The notes: generated by a model from the letters alone, not told the origin. A stretch of 64,000 bases of DNA from Microbacterium sp. SSM24 (GCF_025989145.1 NZ_JAPDNQ010000001.1:124001-188000), one strand, 5' to 3'. Positions 9,019-20,082 are shown, counted from the first letter of the stretch. Numbers and translations: made by a program.

Positions 9019-9024
9019 TATAGT
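9019..9024 (+). promoter_or_regulatory. -10 hexamer of the leaderless mannosyltransferase gene
   Basis: TATAGT, then 6 nt, then GTG at 9031. Confidence 0.6.
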
Positions 9025-9030
9025 GTCAGC

Positions 9031-10653
9031 GTGACGCACGCCGCCCCTCGCCTGGACGACAGCACGCCGGCTGCGCCGCTGCTGCCCGCGGAGCGTCCCA
9101 CCCTGTACGAGCGGTTCACCGCGAGGCTCTCCCGCGACGACGCCGCGCGCCGCCTGTACGCGTGGCTGGGCCCCGCGCTCGTCGTCGTGCTGGCGGCGGT
9201 CCTGCGCCTGTGGAACCTCGCCGCGGCGCACGACCTCATGAACCAGTTCGACGAGACGTACTACGTCAAGGACGCCTGGACGCTGTCGCAGCTCGGGTAC
9301 GAGGCATCGTGGCCCGGCAATGCCAACGAGAGCTTCCTGTCGGGCAACGTGAACGTCTTCACCGACAACGCGGCGTTCGTGATCCACCCGCCGCTCGGGA
9401 AGTGGATCATCGCGCTCGGCATGATCGTGCTCGGCCCCGAGAACGGCTGGGGGTGGCGCATCACGACGGCGCTGCTCGGCACGGCGGCGGTCCTCGTGCT
9501 GATGCTGATCGCGAAGCGGCTGACCGGCTCCACCACGTTCGCCGTCATCGCGGGACTGCTGATGGCCGTCGACGGAATGTCGATCGCGATGAGCCGCGTC
9601 GCGCTGCTCGACACTCCCCTGCTGTTCTTCGTGCTGCTCGGGTTCCTGTTCGTGCTGCTCGACCGGGAACGCACGACCGCGCGCATCGCGCAGACGGTGG
9701 CGGCGCGCTACGACGGGGACGAACCGCCGGCGTGGGGGCCGATCCTGTGGAACCGGCCGTGGATCGTCGCGGCGGGCGTCGCGCTGGGCGCGGCATCCGC
9801 CGTCAAGTGGTCGGGGGTCTGGGTCCTCGCGGGACTCGGCGTCTACCTCGTCGTGACCGACGCGCTCGCGCGGCGACGTGCGGGGGTGCTGTTCTGGCCG
9901 ACCGACGCGATCCGTCAGGGCGTCGCGACCTTCGTCCTGCTGGTGCCCGTCGCGTTCGCGGTGTATCTCGCGTCGTGGACGGGCTGGCTCGTGACCGACG
10001 GCGGCTACGACCGTCACGCCGCCGACGCCGCGCCGGCGACCGGACTCTGGTCGTGGGTGCCGCTGTCGCTGCAGAGCCTATGGATCGACCACACCACGAT
10101 GTTCAACGCGGCGTCGCAGATCACGTCGGGCCACTCGTATTCGAGCCCGGCGTGGCAATGGCCGCTGCTGATCCGCCCGACCGGCATGTATTACCACCAC
10201 GACGCCTTCGGAGTCGACGGATGCACCGCCGTGAACGGCTGTTCGTCGGTCGTCTCCAGCATCCCGAACCCGCTCGTCTGGTACGCGGGCGTCGCCGCTG
10301 TGCTGTACCTCGCTTACCGGTTCGTCATCGTGCGTGACTGGCGCTACGCCTTCGTCCTCACGGGGATCGGGCTGACCTACGTCCCGTGGCTGTTCTACCC
10401 CGAGCGCACGATCTTCCAGTTCTACACGGTGCTCGTGCTGCCGTTCATGCTGCTCGCGCTGACCTTCGCTCTGCGCGACATCGCCGGTCCGCGACATGCC
10501 GACTCGTACCGAAGGCGCACCGGACAGCGCCTGGTGTGGGTGTTCCTGGCGGTCGCCCTGCTCCTCGCCGCCTTCTGGTATCCGGTGATCTCGGCGATGA
10601 CGGTGCCGTACGACTTCTGGCGCATGCACAACTGGCTGCCCACCTGGGTCTAG
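9031..10653 (+). CDS. GT39 dolichyl-phosphate-mannose protein mannosyltransferase (PMT type)
   Basis: 540 residues, about 10-11 hydrophobic helices. The enzyme transfers mannose from polyprenyl-phosphate-mannose to Ser/Thr of secreted proteins on the outer face of the membrane. The catalytic [10 protein letters not shown] lies in the first extracytoplasmic loop (about residue 73), followed by HPPLGKWII, and the large loop with [17 protein letters not shown] (the MIR-less bacterial form) is in the middle. C-terminal [12 protein letters not shown] is typical. It begins leaderless at GTG 9031. Its TAG stop lies inside the palindrome CTAG shared with the stop of the convergent DUF255 gene. Proximity to rsmI is conserved in actinobacteria. 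Confidence 0.93.
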   Translation: MTHAAPRLDDSTPAAPLLPAERPTLYERFTARLSRDDAARRLYAWLGPALVVVLAAVLRLWNLAAAHDLMNQFDETYYVKDAWTLSQLGYEASWPGNANESFLSGNVNVFTDNAAFVIHPPLGKWIIALGMIVLGPENGWGWRITTALLGTAAVLVLMLIAKRLTGSTTFAVIAGLLMAVDGMSIAMSRVALLDTPLLFFVLLGFLFVLLDRERTTARIAQTVAARYDGDEPPAWGPILWNRPWIVAAGVALGAASAVKWSGVWVLAGLGVYLVVTDALARRRAGVLFWPTDAIRQGVATFVLLVPVAFAVYLASWTGWLVTDGGYDRHAADAAPATGLWSWVPLSLQSLWIDHTTMFNAASQITSGHSYSSPAWQWPLLIRPTGMYYHHDAFGVDGCTAVNGCSSVVSSIPNPLVWYAGVAAVLYLAYRFVIVRDWRYAFVLTGIGLTYVPWLFYPERTIFQFYTVLVLPFMLLALTFALRDIAGPRHADSYRRRTGQRLVWVFLAVALLLAAFWYPVISAMTVPYDFWRMHNWLPTWV

Positions 10654-12488
10654 ACGGCCGCCAGCGCCTCCGGGTCGGTGACGGGCAGGCGGCAGGCGAA
10701 GTCGCGGCAGTCGTACGCCGTCGGACCGCCGTGCGCGGTCTTCGCCTCGAAGAGCGCGAACCCGGCGGCGGCGAACGCCCGTGCCTGCTCGGGACTCACG
10801 ACGGCGACGGCGTCGGCGTCGAGGGCGCGCGCGGCGACGGCGAGCGGATGCTGCGGCTCGGCCGACACCACGACGATCTGCCGGGGTGCGGTGGCGACGA
10901 GGGCGGCCACGCGCAGCAGCGCGCCGTGCGCGAGGGGCTGCGCGAGTGCTCCCGCGGCGCCACGCGCGACGATCCGCTCGGCGAGAGCGCGGTAGGCGTG
11001 GCCGGCACCGAGCGTCCAGAGCGCGAGCGCGGCCTCGGCGAGCGCGGCGGGCCCCGAGGGCTCGTCGCCGTCGGATGCGGCATCCGGAGCACCCACGCCC
11101 TGAGCGGCGAGGACGGGATCGCCGCCGCCGGGCACCGCGAGGGCGCCGTCCGGTGCCACGCAGGCGTCGACGAGCTCGCGCGCCCGCGTCGCGTATGCGG
11201 CCTCGCCGGTCGCGACGGCCAGTGCGACGAGACCCGACGCGAACTGGCCGTAGTCGGCGATGGTGGCAGCGGCCCGTGAGGGGATCTCGTCGAGGGAGGC
11301 GCGGACGAGGAGGCCGTCCGTGGTGACGTTCGCGGTCAGCACGGCCTCGGCGGCCCAGCGCGCGGCGTCGATCCAGGAGGTCTCGCCCAGCCGCGCCCCG
11401 GCGCGAGCGAGGGAGCCGATCGCGAGTCCGTTCCACCCCGTGACGACCTTGCCGTCGACGGCCGGACGTTCGAGGCCGGCGCGGTCCGCGGCATCCCGCT
11501 CGTAGTACCCGCCCTCGCTGCGCGCACCGTCGATCCACGACTCGGAGTCCTGCGCCGCGCCGAACCCGCCCGTGGGCTGCTGCAGCACGCCGACGAGGAA
11601 CGCGGCGATGCCGGTCGCCGTCGCCGCGTCACCGTCGGCGATGGCGACGTCGAGCAGCTGTGCGTTGTCGGTCAGCATGCGCTCGAAGTGCGGCACCGAC
11701 CAGTCGCGACGCGTGGCGTAGCGGAAGAAGCCGCCTTCGACCGGGTCCCGCAGGGGCGAGGCGCTCATCGCCGCGAGCGCGCGCCCCGCGACCGCCGATG
11801 CGTCGCCGGCCCGCTCGCGCACCAGGCCCGTCTGGAGGAACCGCAGCGCCGTCGCCACCGGGAACTTCGGGGCCTCTCCGTCACCGAACCCGCCGTACTC
11901 GGGGTCCTCGCGCGCGGCGAGGGCCCTCGCCGCACCGGCGAGCTCCTCCGCGGACGGCGGAGCGGATGCCTCGGCACCCGTCTGCGCCCGGGCGTCGGCG
12001 AGCGCATCGACGATCGCGTCGGCCGTGCCGTCGATCTGCTCGCGGCGCTCCTCCCACGCCTCGTGGACGGCGGCGAGCACCTGCCGGAAGGCGGGAAGCC
12101 CGCCTCTCGGCTGCGGTGGGAAGTACGTGCCGGCGAAGAACGGGCGCCCCTGCGGCGTCACGAACACCGTGAGCGGCCAGCCGAGATTCGCGGTGAACGC
12201 GGACGCGGCGGCCATGTAGGCGGCGTCGACCTCGGGATGCTCCTCGCGGTCGACCTTGATCGAGACGAATCCGGCCGCGAGCTCGGCGGCGGTGGCGGGG
12301 TCTTCGAACGACTCGCGCGCCATGACGTGGCACCAGTGGCACGTGGAGTAGCCGATGGACACCAGGACGGGCACGTCGCGGGCGCGCGCCTCGGCGAACG
12401 CGTCGTCGCCCCACGGGAACCACGGGACCGGATTTCCCGCGTGCGAGCGGAGGTACGGACTCGCGGCCTCCGTGAGGCGACGGTTCAT
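10650..12488 (-). CDS. DUF255 / YyaL-type thioredoxin-fold protein
   Basis: 612 residues, close to the usual length of this family (related to SSP411/SPATA20). An N-terminal thioredoxin-like domain (about 1-160) carries [16 protein letters not shown], the hallmark CxxC-like site, followed by [16 protein letters not shown]. The remainder is an (alpha/alpha)6 glycan-epimerase/cellobiose-epimerase-like barrel, with [16 protein letters not shown] and a C-terminal [12 protein letters not shown] redox or carbohydrate role has been proposed for the family but no firm reaction is known. It begins 7 nt after the aldo-keto reductase stop, so the two probably share an mRNA. Its stop overlaps that of the mannosyltransferase by four bases (CTAG). 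Confidence 0.9.
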   Translation of the reverse strand: MNRRLTEAASPYLRSHAGNPVPWFPWGDDAFAEARARDVPVLVSIGYSTCHWCHVMARESFEDPATAAELAAGFVSIKVDREEHPEVDAAYMAAASAFTANLGWPLTVFVTPQGRPFFAGTYFPPQPRGGLPAFRQVLAAVHEAWEERREQIDGTADAIVDALADARAQTGAEASAPPSAEELAGAARALAAREDPEYGGFGDGEAPKFPVATALRFLQTGLVRERAGDASAVAGRALAAMSASPLRDPVEGGFFRYATRRDWSVPHFERMLTDNAQLLDVAIADGDAATATGIAAFLVGVLQQPTGGFGAAQDSESWIDGARSEGGYYERDAADRAGLERPAVDGKVVTGWNGLAIGSLARAGARLGETSWIDAARWAAEAVLTANVTTDGLLVRASLDEIPSRAAATIADYGQFASGLVALAVATGEAAYATRARELVDACVAPDGALAVPGGGDPVLAAQGVGAPDAASDGDEPSGPAALAEAALALWTLGAGHAYRALAERIVARGAAGALAQPLAHGALLRVAALVATAPRQIVVVSAEPQHPLAVAARALDADAVAVVSPEQARAFAAAGFALFEAKTAHGGPTAYDCRDFACRLPVTDPEALAAV

Positions 12489-12495
12489 GGCGGTG

Positions 12496-13814
<1,319 letters not shown>

Positions 13815-13820
13815 GGTCAG

Positions 13821-13826
13821 ACCGTA
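13821..13826 (-). promoter_or_regulatory. -10 hexamer of the leaderless ArsR-like gene
   Basis: TACGGT on the minus strand, 6 nt before ATG 13814. Confidence 0.55.
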
Positions 13827-13971
13827 GGGCGGCGGGCCGCGCCCGCGTGCTGGCGTGGCCGCCCGTGTGAATCGCGGTCACCGCTGGGCTGCGGTGGAGG
13901 AGTCGCGTCGATCGGTCGGTCGCGGATGCCGCTCCTCTTCCTCTTTCGCATTCATCACCCTCTCGTTTTCG

Positions 13972-14161
13972 CATGTGAGTTCTTGTTCACACGGCCTTCG
14001 GCCGGCCTCGGAGGGTCGCCGTCGTTCGGAGGACGGACGCACCCGGATGCTCTTTGCGACCACGGATCCGCGAACGGCGACACCACCCACCACGCATGTG
14101 AACCTCAACTCACATGACGGACGGCCACCACCCACCAGGCATGTGAACCCCAACTCACATA
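13972..14161. promoter_or_regulatory. Three CATGTGA-N8-TCACATG palindromes
   Basis: The copies are at 13972-13993 (right half-site degraded to TCACACG), 14095-14116 (perfect) and 14140-14161 (last base changed). All three keep an 8-nt centre. The half-sites contain TGTGA/TCACA as in CRP-family operators, but CRP and GlxR use a 6-nt centre. They could be operators or RNA hairpins. The nearest start downstream is hrpA, about 90 nt beyond the last copy. Confidence 0.55.
14081..14160. repeat. Two 35-bp direct repeats
   Basis: 14081-14115 and 14126-14160 match at 33 of 35 positions with a 45-bp period. Each starts with CACCACCCACCA and ends with AACTCACAT, so the palindrome and its left flank were duplicated together. 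Confidence 0.8.
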
Positions 14162-14238
14162 CGAAAACGAAACTATGCAACTCCCGGCGACGGGACGGGG
14201 GACGAAAGTCGACGCGACTCATCAACCGCGCGTCGTCA

Positions 14239-14244
14239 TACGAT
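14239..14244 (+). promoter_or_regulatory. -10 hexamer of hrpA
   Basis: TACGAT, then 8 nt, then ATG at 14253. The in-frame ATG at 14247 would be only 2 nt from the hexamer and is unlikely. Confidence 0.5.
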
Positions 14245-14252
14245 GGATGGCT

Positions 14253-17200
14253 ATGTCCGTGCCCGAACCCGTGATCTCCTACCCCCCGGAGCTGCCCGTC
14301 AGCGCCGCGCGGGACGAGATCGCGCGCGCGATCCGCGACCACCAGGTCGTGATCGTCGCCGGGGCGACCGGATCGGGCAAGACCACGCAGCTGCCGAAGA
14401 TCTGCCTCGAGCTGGGCCGCACGCGCATCGCGCACACGCAGCCGCGCCGCATCGCCGCTCGAACGATCGCCGAGCGCGTCGCCGAGGAGCTGCAGGTGCC
14501 GCTCGGCTCGACCGTCGGCTACAAGGTGCGCTTCACCGACAAGGTGACCGACGACACCCGCATCGCGCTGATGACCGACGGCATCCTGCTCAACGAGATC
14601 CATCGCGACCGGCTGCTGCGCCGCTACGACACGATCATCGTCGACGAGGCACATGAGCGCTCTCTCAACGTCGACTTCCTGATCGGCTACCTCACGCGCA
14701 TCCTGCCGAAGCGTCCCGACCTCAAGGTCGTCATCACGAGCGCGACGATCGATCCGGAGAGCTTCGCGAAGCATTTCGCCGATCGCGACGGCACGCCCGC
14801 GCCCATCATCGAGGTCTCGGGTCGCACGTACCCGGTCGAGGTGCGCTACCGGCCCGGCGTGCGCGCCGCGAAGGGCGCCGATGCCGTCGAGAGCGACGAC
14901 GTCGACGGCATCACGACGGCGCTGCGAGAGCTCGACCGCGAGACCGCGGGCGACGTGCTGGTGTTCCTCCCCGGTGAGGCCGAGATCCGGGACGCGATGG
15001 ATGCCGTGCGCGGCATGTATGCCAAGGATGCCGCCCCCACGGAAGTGCTCCCCCTCTACGGCCGGCTCAGTTCGGCCGAGCAGCACCGCGTCTTCGAACG
15101 CTCCGCGATCGCGGGCGTGCGCCGCCGGGTCATCCTCGCGACCAACGTCGCCGAGACCAGCCTCACCGTGCCCGGCATCCGGTACGTCGTCGACACCGGC
15201 ACCGCGCGCATCTCGCGCTACAGCAACCGCAGCAAGATCCAGCGCCTGCCCATCGAGGCGATCTCGCAGGCCTCCGCCCAGCAGCGCTCCGGGCGTGCCG
15301 GCCGCACCAGCCCCGGCATCGCGATCCGCCTGTACGACGAGGACGACTTCACGGCCCGGGAGGAGTTCACCGAGCCCGAGATCCTGCGCACGAGCCTGGC
15401 GTCGGTCATCCTGCAGATGCTGTCGCTGGGATTCGGCGACATCTCGGCGTTCCCGTTCCTCACCCCGCCGGACTCGCGCGGCGTGCGCGCCGCGCTCGAC
15501 CTCCTCATCGAGCTCGGCGCCGTCCGTGCGCGCGGACGCGACGACGCGCCGGCGCTCACCGATCTCGGCCGCGAGATCGCCCGGCTGCCGATCGATCCCC
15601 GTTTCGCGCGCATGCTGATCGCGGCACGGAAGACCGGCGTGCTCCGCGATGTCCTCACGATCGTCGCAGGACTCTCCATCCAGGACGTGCGCGAACGGCC
15701 CGAGGAGCGACGCGAGGAGGCCGACCGCCTCCACGCCCGGTTCACCGACCCGACCAGCGACTTCCTGAGCCTCCTGAACCTCTGGAACCACCTCCAGGAG
15801 AAGCAGGCGGAGCTCGGCTCGAGCGCGTTCCGGCGCCTCTGCCGGCAGGAGCATCTCAACTACGTCCGGGTGCGCGAGTGGGCCGACGTCCACCGCCAGC
15901 TCAGCGCGCTGCTCGGCGTCTCGCGCAAGGCCGACACGGCCGCCGCGGATCCCGACGACATCCACCGCGCGATCCTCGCCGGACTGCTATCGCAGATCGG
16001 CATCCTCGACGACCGCACTCCCGCGAAGACGTCCACGCGCGGCGGCAAGCCCGATCGCGGCGCCGAACGCCGCTCGGCCGAGTACCTCGGCGCACGGGGA
16101 ACGCGGTTCGCGATCTTCCCCGGGTCGGGACTGCGCAAGCAGCGCCCGACGGCGGTCATGGCCGCCGAGGTGGTCGAGACGTCGCGCCTGTTCGCCCGCA
16201 CGCTGGCCGCGATCGACCCGGAATGGGCGGAGCCCCTCGCCGGCGACCTCGCCAAGCGCCGGCTGAGCGAGCCGCACTGGTCGAAGGCGTCGGGGGCGGC
16301 ATCCGCCTACGAGAAGGTCACCCTCTTCGGCGTCGAGATCATCCCGAGGCGCCGTGTGCAGCTGGCCCGCTTCGACCGGCCGTACGCGCGCGAGCTGTTC
16401 GTGCGGCACGCCCTGGTCGAGGGTGAATGGGATGCCTCGGCCCTCGACAAGCGGCTGACGGCCTTCGAGCGGCGCAATCTCGAACTGCGCCGCCGACTCG
16501 AGAAGATCGAGGAGCGCGAGCGCCGCCGCGACATCCTCGTCGGCGACGAGGCCGTGTACCGGTTCTACGACGCGCGCATTCCCGGCGACGTGTACGACGT
16601 CCGTTCGTTCGAGGCCTGGTGGCGCGATGCCGCGGAGCGCACGCCGCGCCTGCTCGACATGACGGAATCCGACCTCGTCGATGAGGCCTCCCGCGGCGAC
16701 GAGCGCGACTTCCCGGCGCGCTGGCAGCAGGGCGATCAGGTGCTCTCACTCGCCTACCGCTTCGAGCCGGGCGCGCCCGACGACGGTGTGACGGCGGTCG
16801 TGCCCCTGGCGCTGCTCGCCCAGCTGCGTCCCGAAGGGTTCGACTGGCAGGTCCCCGGCATGCGGGACGAACTCATCACGGCGCTGCTGCGATCGCTCCC
16901 CAAGGCGATTCGGCGCCACGTCGTTCCGGCGGCCGACTGGGCGTCCACCTTCGCGGGCGAGATCGCCGGTCAGGGACCGGAGGCGCACGGGGGCCTTCCG
17001 CCGTCGGGGCTGCGCGAGGCGCTCGCCGCGCGCATCCAGCGGGTCGCGAACCAGCCCGTCACGGCCGCCGACTTCGAGCTGGAGCGCGTGCCCGGGCATC
17101 TGCTCGTGTCGTTCCGCGCGGTCGACGAGCGCGGCCGCCCCGTCGGCTCCGATCGCGACCTCGCCACGCTGCAGGATCGCCTCGCCGGCCGCGCCCGGGC

Positions 17201-18170
17201 CTCGGTCGCACGTTCCCTCTCTCGGACGCCCGCGCGCGAGACCCCGACCCCCGCCCCCGGCCCCGGCGGACCCGGCATCGGCACCGCATCGGCCGGCTCC
17301 TTCATCGAGCGCGCCGGTCTCACCGAGTGGTCGTTCGGCGACCTCCCCGACGTCGTCGACACCAAGGTGGCGGGCGGCGTGGTGCGCGGCTACCCGGCGA
17401 TCGTCGACGAGGGATCGAGCGTCGCGCTGCGGATCGAGGCCACCCCCGAGGCCGCCGCGCGGGCCACGCGCGACGGCGCGCGCCGCCTCCTGCTGCTCGC
17501 CGTTGCGTCGCCGACGGCCTATGTGCTCGATCACCTGACCGCCTCGGAGAAGCTCGCGCTCGCGGCATCCCCCTACGCCTCCGCCAAGGCCCTCGTCGAA
17601 GATGCGCGCGTCGCCGTCGCCGATGCCCTCGTCGAGCGCACGGCTCCCGGCGGCGTCGTGCGCACGCGGGCGGGTTTCGACGCCGTCCGCGATGCCCTGT
17701 CGGCGGTCGTCGTCGACGAGCTGTTCCAGACCGTGTCGCTGAGCGCCCGTATCCTCACGGCCTCGCGCGACGTGGAGCGCGCCGTCCGCGAGCAGAACTC
17801 GCTGACGCTGCTCGGAACGCTCAACGACATCAAGGGCCAGCTCGCCGGACTCGTCTTCCCCGGCTTCGTGTCGCGCACCGGCACCACCCGTCTCGCGCAC
17901 CTGCCGCGCTATCTTCGCGGCGCTCTCGACCGGGTGCGCGCGCTCCCCGACAACCCGGGTCGCGACCGCCAGCGCATGACCGAGTTCGAACGCGCCGCGG
18001 TCGCCTTCGCGGATGCCGGCGGCACGGTGCCGCCCGAGGCGGATGCGCCTGCGCCGCTCGTGCGCGCGCGCTGGCTGCTCGAGGAGTACCGCGTGAGCCT
18101 GTTCGCCCAGCAGCTGGGGACGGCCGAGCCGGTGTCGCTTCAGCGGATTCAGAAGTCGCTGCGGGAATAG
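14253..18170 (+). CDS. hrpA: ATP-dependent RNA helicase HrpA (DEAH box)
   Basis: 1305 residues, nearly identical in length to E. coli HrpA, a DEAH-box 3'-5' RNA helicase that resolves stalled ribosomes and acts in mRNA processing. Motifs in order: GATGSGKTTQ (Walker A, about residue 36), TQPRRIAART, DEAHERSLN (about 130), VITSATIDPESF, a strand switch into TNVAETSLTVPG and QRSGRAGRTSPG (motif VI, about 345). Helicase-associated and OB-like regions and the long DUF3418-type C-terminal domain follow. The start at 14253 is chosen from the -10 spacing; an ATG 78 nt further upstream is in frame but lies in the repeat region. The message is probably monocistronic. Confidence 0.96.
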   Translation: MSVPEPVISYPPELPVSAARDEIARAIRDHQVVIVAGATGSGKTTQLPKICLELGRTRIAHTQPRRIAARTIAERVAEELQVPLGSTVGYKVRFTDKVTDDTRIALMTDGILLNEIHRDRLLRRYDTIIVDEAHERSLNVDFLIGYLTRILPKRPDLKVVITSATIDPESFAKHFADRDGTPAPIIEVSGRTYPVEVRYRPGVRAAKGADAVESDDVDGITTALRELDRETAGDVLVFLPGEAEIRDAMDAVRGMYAKDAAPTEVLPLYGRLSSAEQHRVFERSAIAGVRRRVILATNVAETSLTVPGIRYVVDTGTARISRYSNRSKIQRLPIEAISQASAQQRSGRAGRTSPGIAIRLYDEDDFTAREEFTEPEILRTSLASVILQMLSLGFGDISAFPFLTPPDSRGVRAALDLLIELGAVRARGRDDAPALTDLGREIARLPIDPRFARMLIAARKTGVLRDVLTIVAGLSIQDVRERPEERREEADRLHARFTDPTSDFLSLLNLWNHLQEKQAELGSSAFRRLCRQEHLNYVRVREWADVHRQLSALLGVSRKADTAAADPDDIHRAILAGLLSQIGILDDRTPAKTSTRGGKPDRGAERRSAEYLGARGTRFAIFPGSGLRKQRPTAVMAAEVVETSRLFARTLAAIDPEWAEPLAGDLAKRRLSEPHWSKASGAASAYEKVTLFGVEIIPRRRVQLARFDRPYARELFVRHALVEGEWDASALDKRLTAFERRNLELRRRLEKIEERERRRDILVGDEAVYRFYDARIPGDVYDVRSFEAWWRDAAERTPRLLDMTESDLVDEASRGDERDFPARWQQGDQVLSLAYRFEPGAPDDGVTAVVPLALLAQLRPEGFDWQVPGMRDELITALLRSLPKAIRRHVVPAADWASTFAGEIAGQGPEAHGGLPPSGLREALAARIQRVANQPVTAADFELERVPGHLLVSFRAVDERGRPVGSDRDLATLQDRLAGRARASVARSLSRTPARETPTPAPGPGGPGIGTASAGSFIERAGLTEWSFGDLPDVVDTKVAGGVVRGYPAIVDEGSSVALRIEATPEAAARATRDGARRLLLLAVASPTAYVLDHLTASEKLALAASPYASAKALVEDARVAVADALVERTAPGGVVRTRAGFDAVRDALSAVVVDELFQTVSLSARILTASRDVERAVREQNSLTLLGTLNDIKGQLAGLVFPGFVSRTGTTRLAHLPRYLRGALDRVRALPDNPGRDRQRMTEFERAAVAFADAGGTVPPEADAPAPLVRARWLLEEYRVSLFAQQLGTAEPVSLQRIQKSLRE

Positions 18171-18199
18171 CCTCCGACGACGAGGAGGTTGCGCCTGCC

Positions 18200-19141
18200 A
18201 TGACCACTGCGATCGTGTACTCCGAGTTCGGCGGACCCGAGGTCCTGCACTCCATCGACATCGACGCGCCGGCGCCCGGCGCCGGACAGCTCGCGATCCG
18301 CGTCGAGGCCGCGGGGGTGAACCCCATCGACGCGAAGCTGCGCTCCGGTGCGCGCCCCTCCGGGCCGATCGACGAGCCGCGCCGCGTCGGATCCGACGGC
18401 GCCGGCGTGGTGACCGCGGTCGGCGAGGGCGTGGACGGATTCCGCGCCGGGGACGCCGTGGTCTTCTCGGGTGCGAGGGGCGCGTACGCGACCGACGTCG
18501 TGATCGACGCGGCGCGCGTCCACAGCCGCCCCGCACACGTCTCGCCCGCTCAGGGCGCTGCGCTGGGCATCCCGATCGGCACCGCCTACCAGGCGCTCCG
18601 CTCGCTCGCGGTCGGTCCCGACGACACGCTGCTCCTCCACGCCGGATCCGGCGCCGTCGGACAGGCCGCCATCCAGTTCGCCGTGCTGTGGGGTGCGACC
18701 GTGATCGCGACCACCTCCGGCCGCCGGGCAGACGCCGTGCGCGCCCTCGGCGCGACGCCGGTCGAGTACGGCGACGGACTCGCCGAACGCGTGCGAGCGC
18801 TGGCCCCGAACGGCGTGACCGTCGCCCTCGACGCGGCGGGAACGGACGAGGCCCTGCAGACCTCGATCGAGCTCGTCTCCGACAGGACACGTATCGCGAC
18901 CCTCGTGCGGGGGCGGGATGCCGCGTCGCTCGGCATCCGCGCGTTCTCCGGCGGATCGCCCACTCCCCTGACCCCCCAGCAGCTCGCGTGGCGTGACGAG
19001 GCGGTGCCCGTGGCACTCGCGCTGCTGGCCGCGGGCCGCTTCGATGTCGAGCTCGGACCGTCGCTGCCGCTCGCCGATGCCGCCGAAGCCCACGGGCTGG
19101 TCGAGCAGGGCGCCGACGGCAAGATCACCCTCGTCCCCTAG
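18200..19141 (+). CDS. NADP-dependent MDR oxidoreductase (zinc-independent quinone oxidoreductase type)
   Basis: 313 residues. Medium-chain dehydrogenase/reductase fold without the zinc-ligand cysteines and with the Rossmann motif LLHAGSGAVGQAAIQ (about residue 145), as in quinone oxidoreductases. N-terminal AAGVNPIDAKLR is characteristic. The ATG at 18200 has GAGGAGG upstream at a somewhat long spacing of 11 nt, so this gene is probably translated from a leadered message, possibly read through from hrpA 29 nt before. The natural substrate is unknown; quinones or enones are typical of the family. Confidence 0.88.
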   Translation: MTTAIVYSEFGGPEVLHSIDIDAPAPGAGQLAIRVEAAGVNPIDAKLRSGARPSGPIDEPRRVGSDGAGVVTAVGEGVDGFRAGDAVVFSGARGAYATDVVIDAARVHSRPAHVSPAQGAALGIPIGTAYQALRSLAVGPDDTLLLHAGSGAVGQAAIQFAVLWGATVIATTSGRRADAVRALGATPVEYGDGLAERVRALAPNGVTVALDAAGTDEALQTSIELVSDRTRIATLVRGRDAASLGIRAFSGGSPTPLTPQQLAWRDEAVPVALALLAAGRFDVELGPSLPLADAAEAHGLVEQGADGKITLVP

Positions 19142-19152
19142 TCACCCCGCGG

Positions 19153-19227
19153 AGATCACACCAGGCCGGAAGACACCGCGCCGGATCACTCCGGGCCGGA
19201 TCACACCGTGCCGGATCACACCGTGCC
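19153..19227. repeat. Five 15-bp tandem units at the sseA 3' end
   Basis: Units start at 19153, 19168, 19183, 19198 and 19213; the last two are identical (GGATCACACCGTGCC). The last unit overlaps the final codons and stop of the rhodanese gene. Read on the minus strand the unit keeps the rhodanese frame and repeats its Gly-Thr-Val-stop ending, so most units carry an in-phase TGA. Confidence 0.85.
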
Positions 19228-20070
19228 GGTGACCTCCGACGGGTCGGCCCCGGTCGCGATCGCGCGGCCCGGCGTGTTCGACCAGGCGCTCCACGAGCCC
19301 GGGTAGACGGCCACGTCGATCCCGGCCACGGCGCCGGCGAGAGCCGTGTGCGCCGCCGTGACGCCGGAGCCGCAGTACGCGGCGACAGGTGCTCCCGACC
19401 TCGCCCCGACGGCGTCGAACGCCGCCGCGAGTTCGTCCGGACGGCGGAATCGACTGCCGTCGAGGAGTGCGGCGGCCGGGAGGTTGCGGGCGCCGGGGAT
19501 GTGGCCGGCGACCGGGTCGATCGGCTCGATGTCGCCGCGGTAGCGCTCCGGCGCGCGCGCGTCGAGCAGCACGCCCTGCTCCGCCCACGCGGCGGCCTCG
19601 TCGATCGTCACGGTCGACGCCCCGAGCTCGCTGAGCACGACGGAGCCGCGCCGCGGCGCGACCTCGCCCGTCTCGAGCGGCAGGCCGGCATCGATCCACG
19701 CGCTCAGTCCGCCGTCGAGCACGCGCACGTCGTCGACGCCGCTGCCGCGCAGCAGCCACCACGCGCGGGCCGCAGAGACCGAGTTCCAGTCGTCGTACAC
19801 GACGACCGTGTCGCCGTCGTCGAGGCCCCAGCCGCGCGCCGCGTCCTCGAGCGCGTCCCGCGTCGGGAGCGGGTGGCGTCCCTCGTCAGGGCTGCCGGGA
19901 CGCGAGAGCTCCGTGCCGAGGTGCACGAAGACGGCGCCGGGCAGATGTCCCGTGAGGAAGTCCGGCCGGCCGTCGGGACGATCCAGACGCCAGCGGACGT
20001 CGAGGATGCGGACGCGCGACGAGGATGCGGCGAGATCGGCGAGCGCTGCGGGGTCGATGAGGTGCGGCAT
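19216..20070 (-). CDS. sseA: Thiosulfate/3-mercaptopyruvate sulfurtransferase (tandem rhodanese)
   Basis: 284 residues, two rhodanese domains. The N-terminal one is inactive (ILDVRWRL, VVYDDWNSVSAARAWWLL). The C-terminal one holds the catalytic cysteine in AAYCGSGVTAAH (about residue 240), the loop form seen in mercaptopyruvate-type enzymes. It moves sulfane sulfur to thiol acceptors or cyanide. It starts leaderless at ATG 20070, divergent from metY, another sulfur gene. The stop lies within a 15-bp tandem repeat array. Confidence 0.92.
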   Translation of the reverse strand: MPHLIDPAALADLAASSSRVRILDVRWRLDRPDGRPDFLTGHLPGAVFVHLGTELSRPGSPDEGRHPLPTRDALEDAARGWGLDDGDTVVVYDDWNSVSAARAWWLLRGSGVDDVRVLDGGLSAWIDAGLPLETGEVAPRRGSVVLSELGASTVTIDEAAAWAEQGVLLDARAPERYRGDIEPIDPVAGHIPGARNLPAAALLDGSRFRRPDELAAAFDAVGARSGAPVAAYCGSGVTAAHTALAGAVAGIDVAVYPGSWSAWSNTPGRAIATGADPSEVTGTV

Positions 20071-20076
20071 CCCACC

Positions 20077-20082
20077 ATCCTG
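20077..20082 (-). promoter_or_regulatory. -10 hexamer of leaderless sseA
   Basis: CAGGAT on the minus strand, 6 nt before ATG 20070. Confidence 0.45.

Larger units (their letters stand above)
13964..14169. repeat. 206-bp element bounded by 27-bp imperfect inverted repeats
   Basis: The 438-nt gap between the ArsR-like gene and hrpA holds no convincing gene. Within it, 13964-13990 and 14143-14169 are inverted copies of each other, matching at 23 of 27 positions. They begin and end with CGTTTTCG / CGAAAACG. No obvious target-site duplication flanks them. The element contains direct repeats and palindromes listed separately. It may be a MITE-like remnant or a regulatory array. Confidence 0.7.

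Noticed and set aside
8930..9030. Direct repeat GCACCGCGCAGG twice in the marR-mannosyltransferase gap
   Set aside because: Two short GC-rich copies are expected by chance in this composition and have no symmetry.
13972..14161. Canonical GlxR/CRP sites
   Set aside because: Half-sites agree but the centre is 8 nt in all three, not 6.
13964..14169. Insertion sequence ends
   Set aside because: Inverted repeats are present but there is no transposase, no target duplication and only about 150 bp between them.
19142..19215. Intrinsic terminator between the MDR gene and sseA
   Set aside because: The tandem units do not form a good stem; the region is better described as a repeat.
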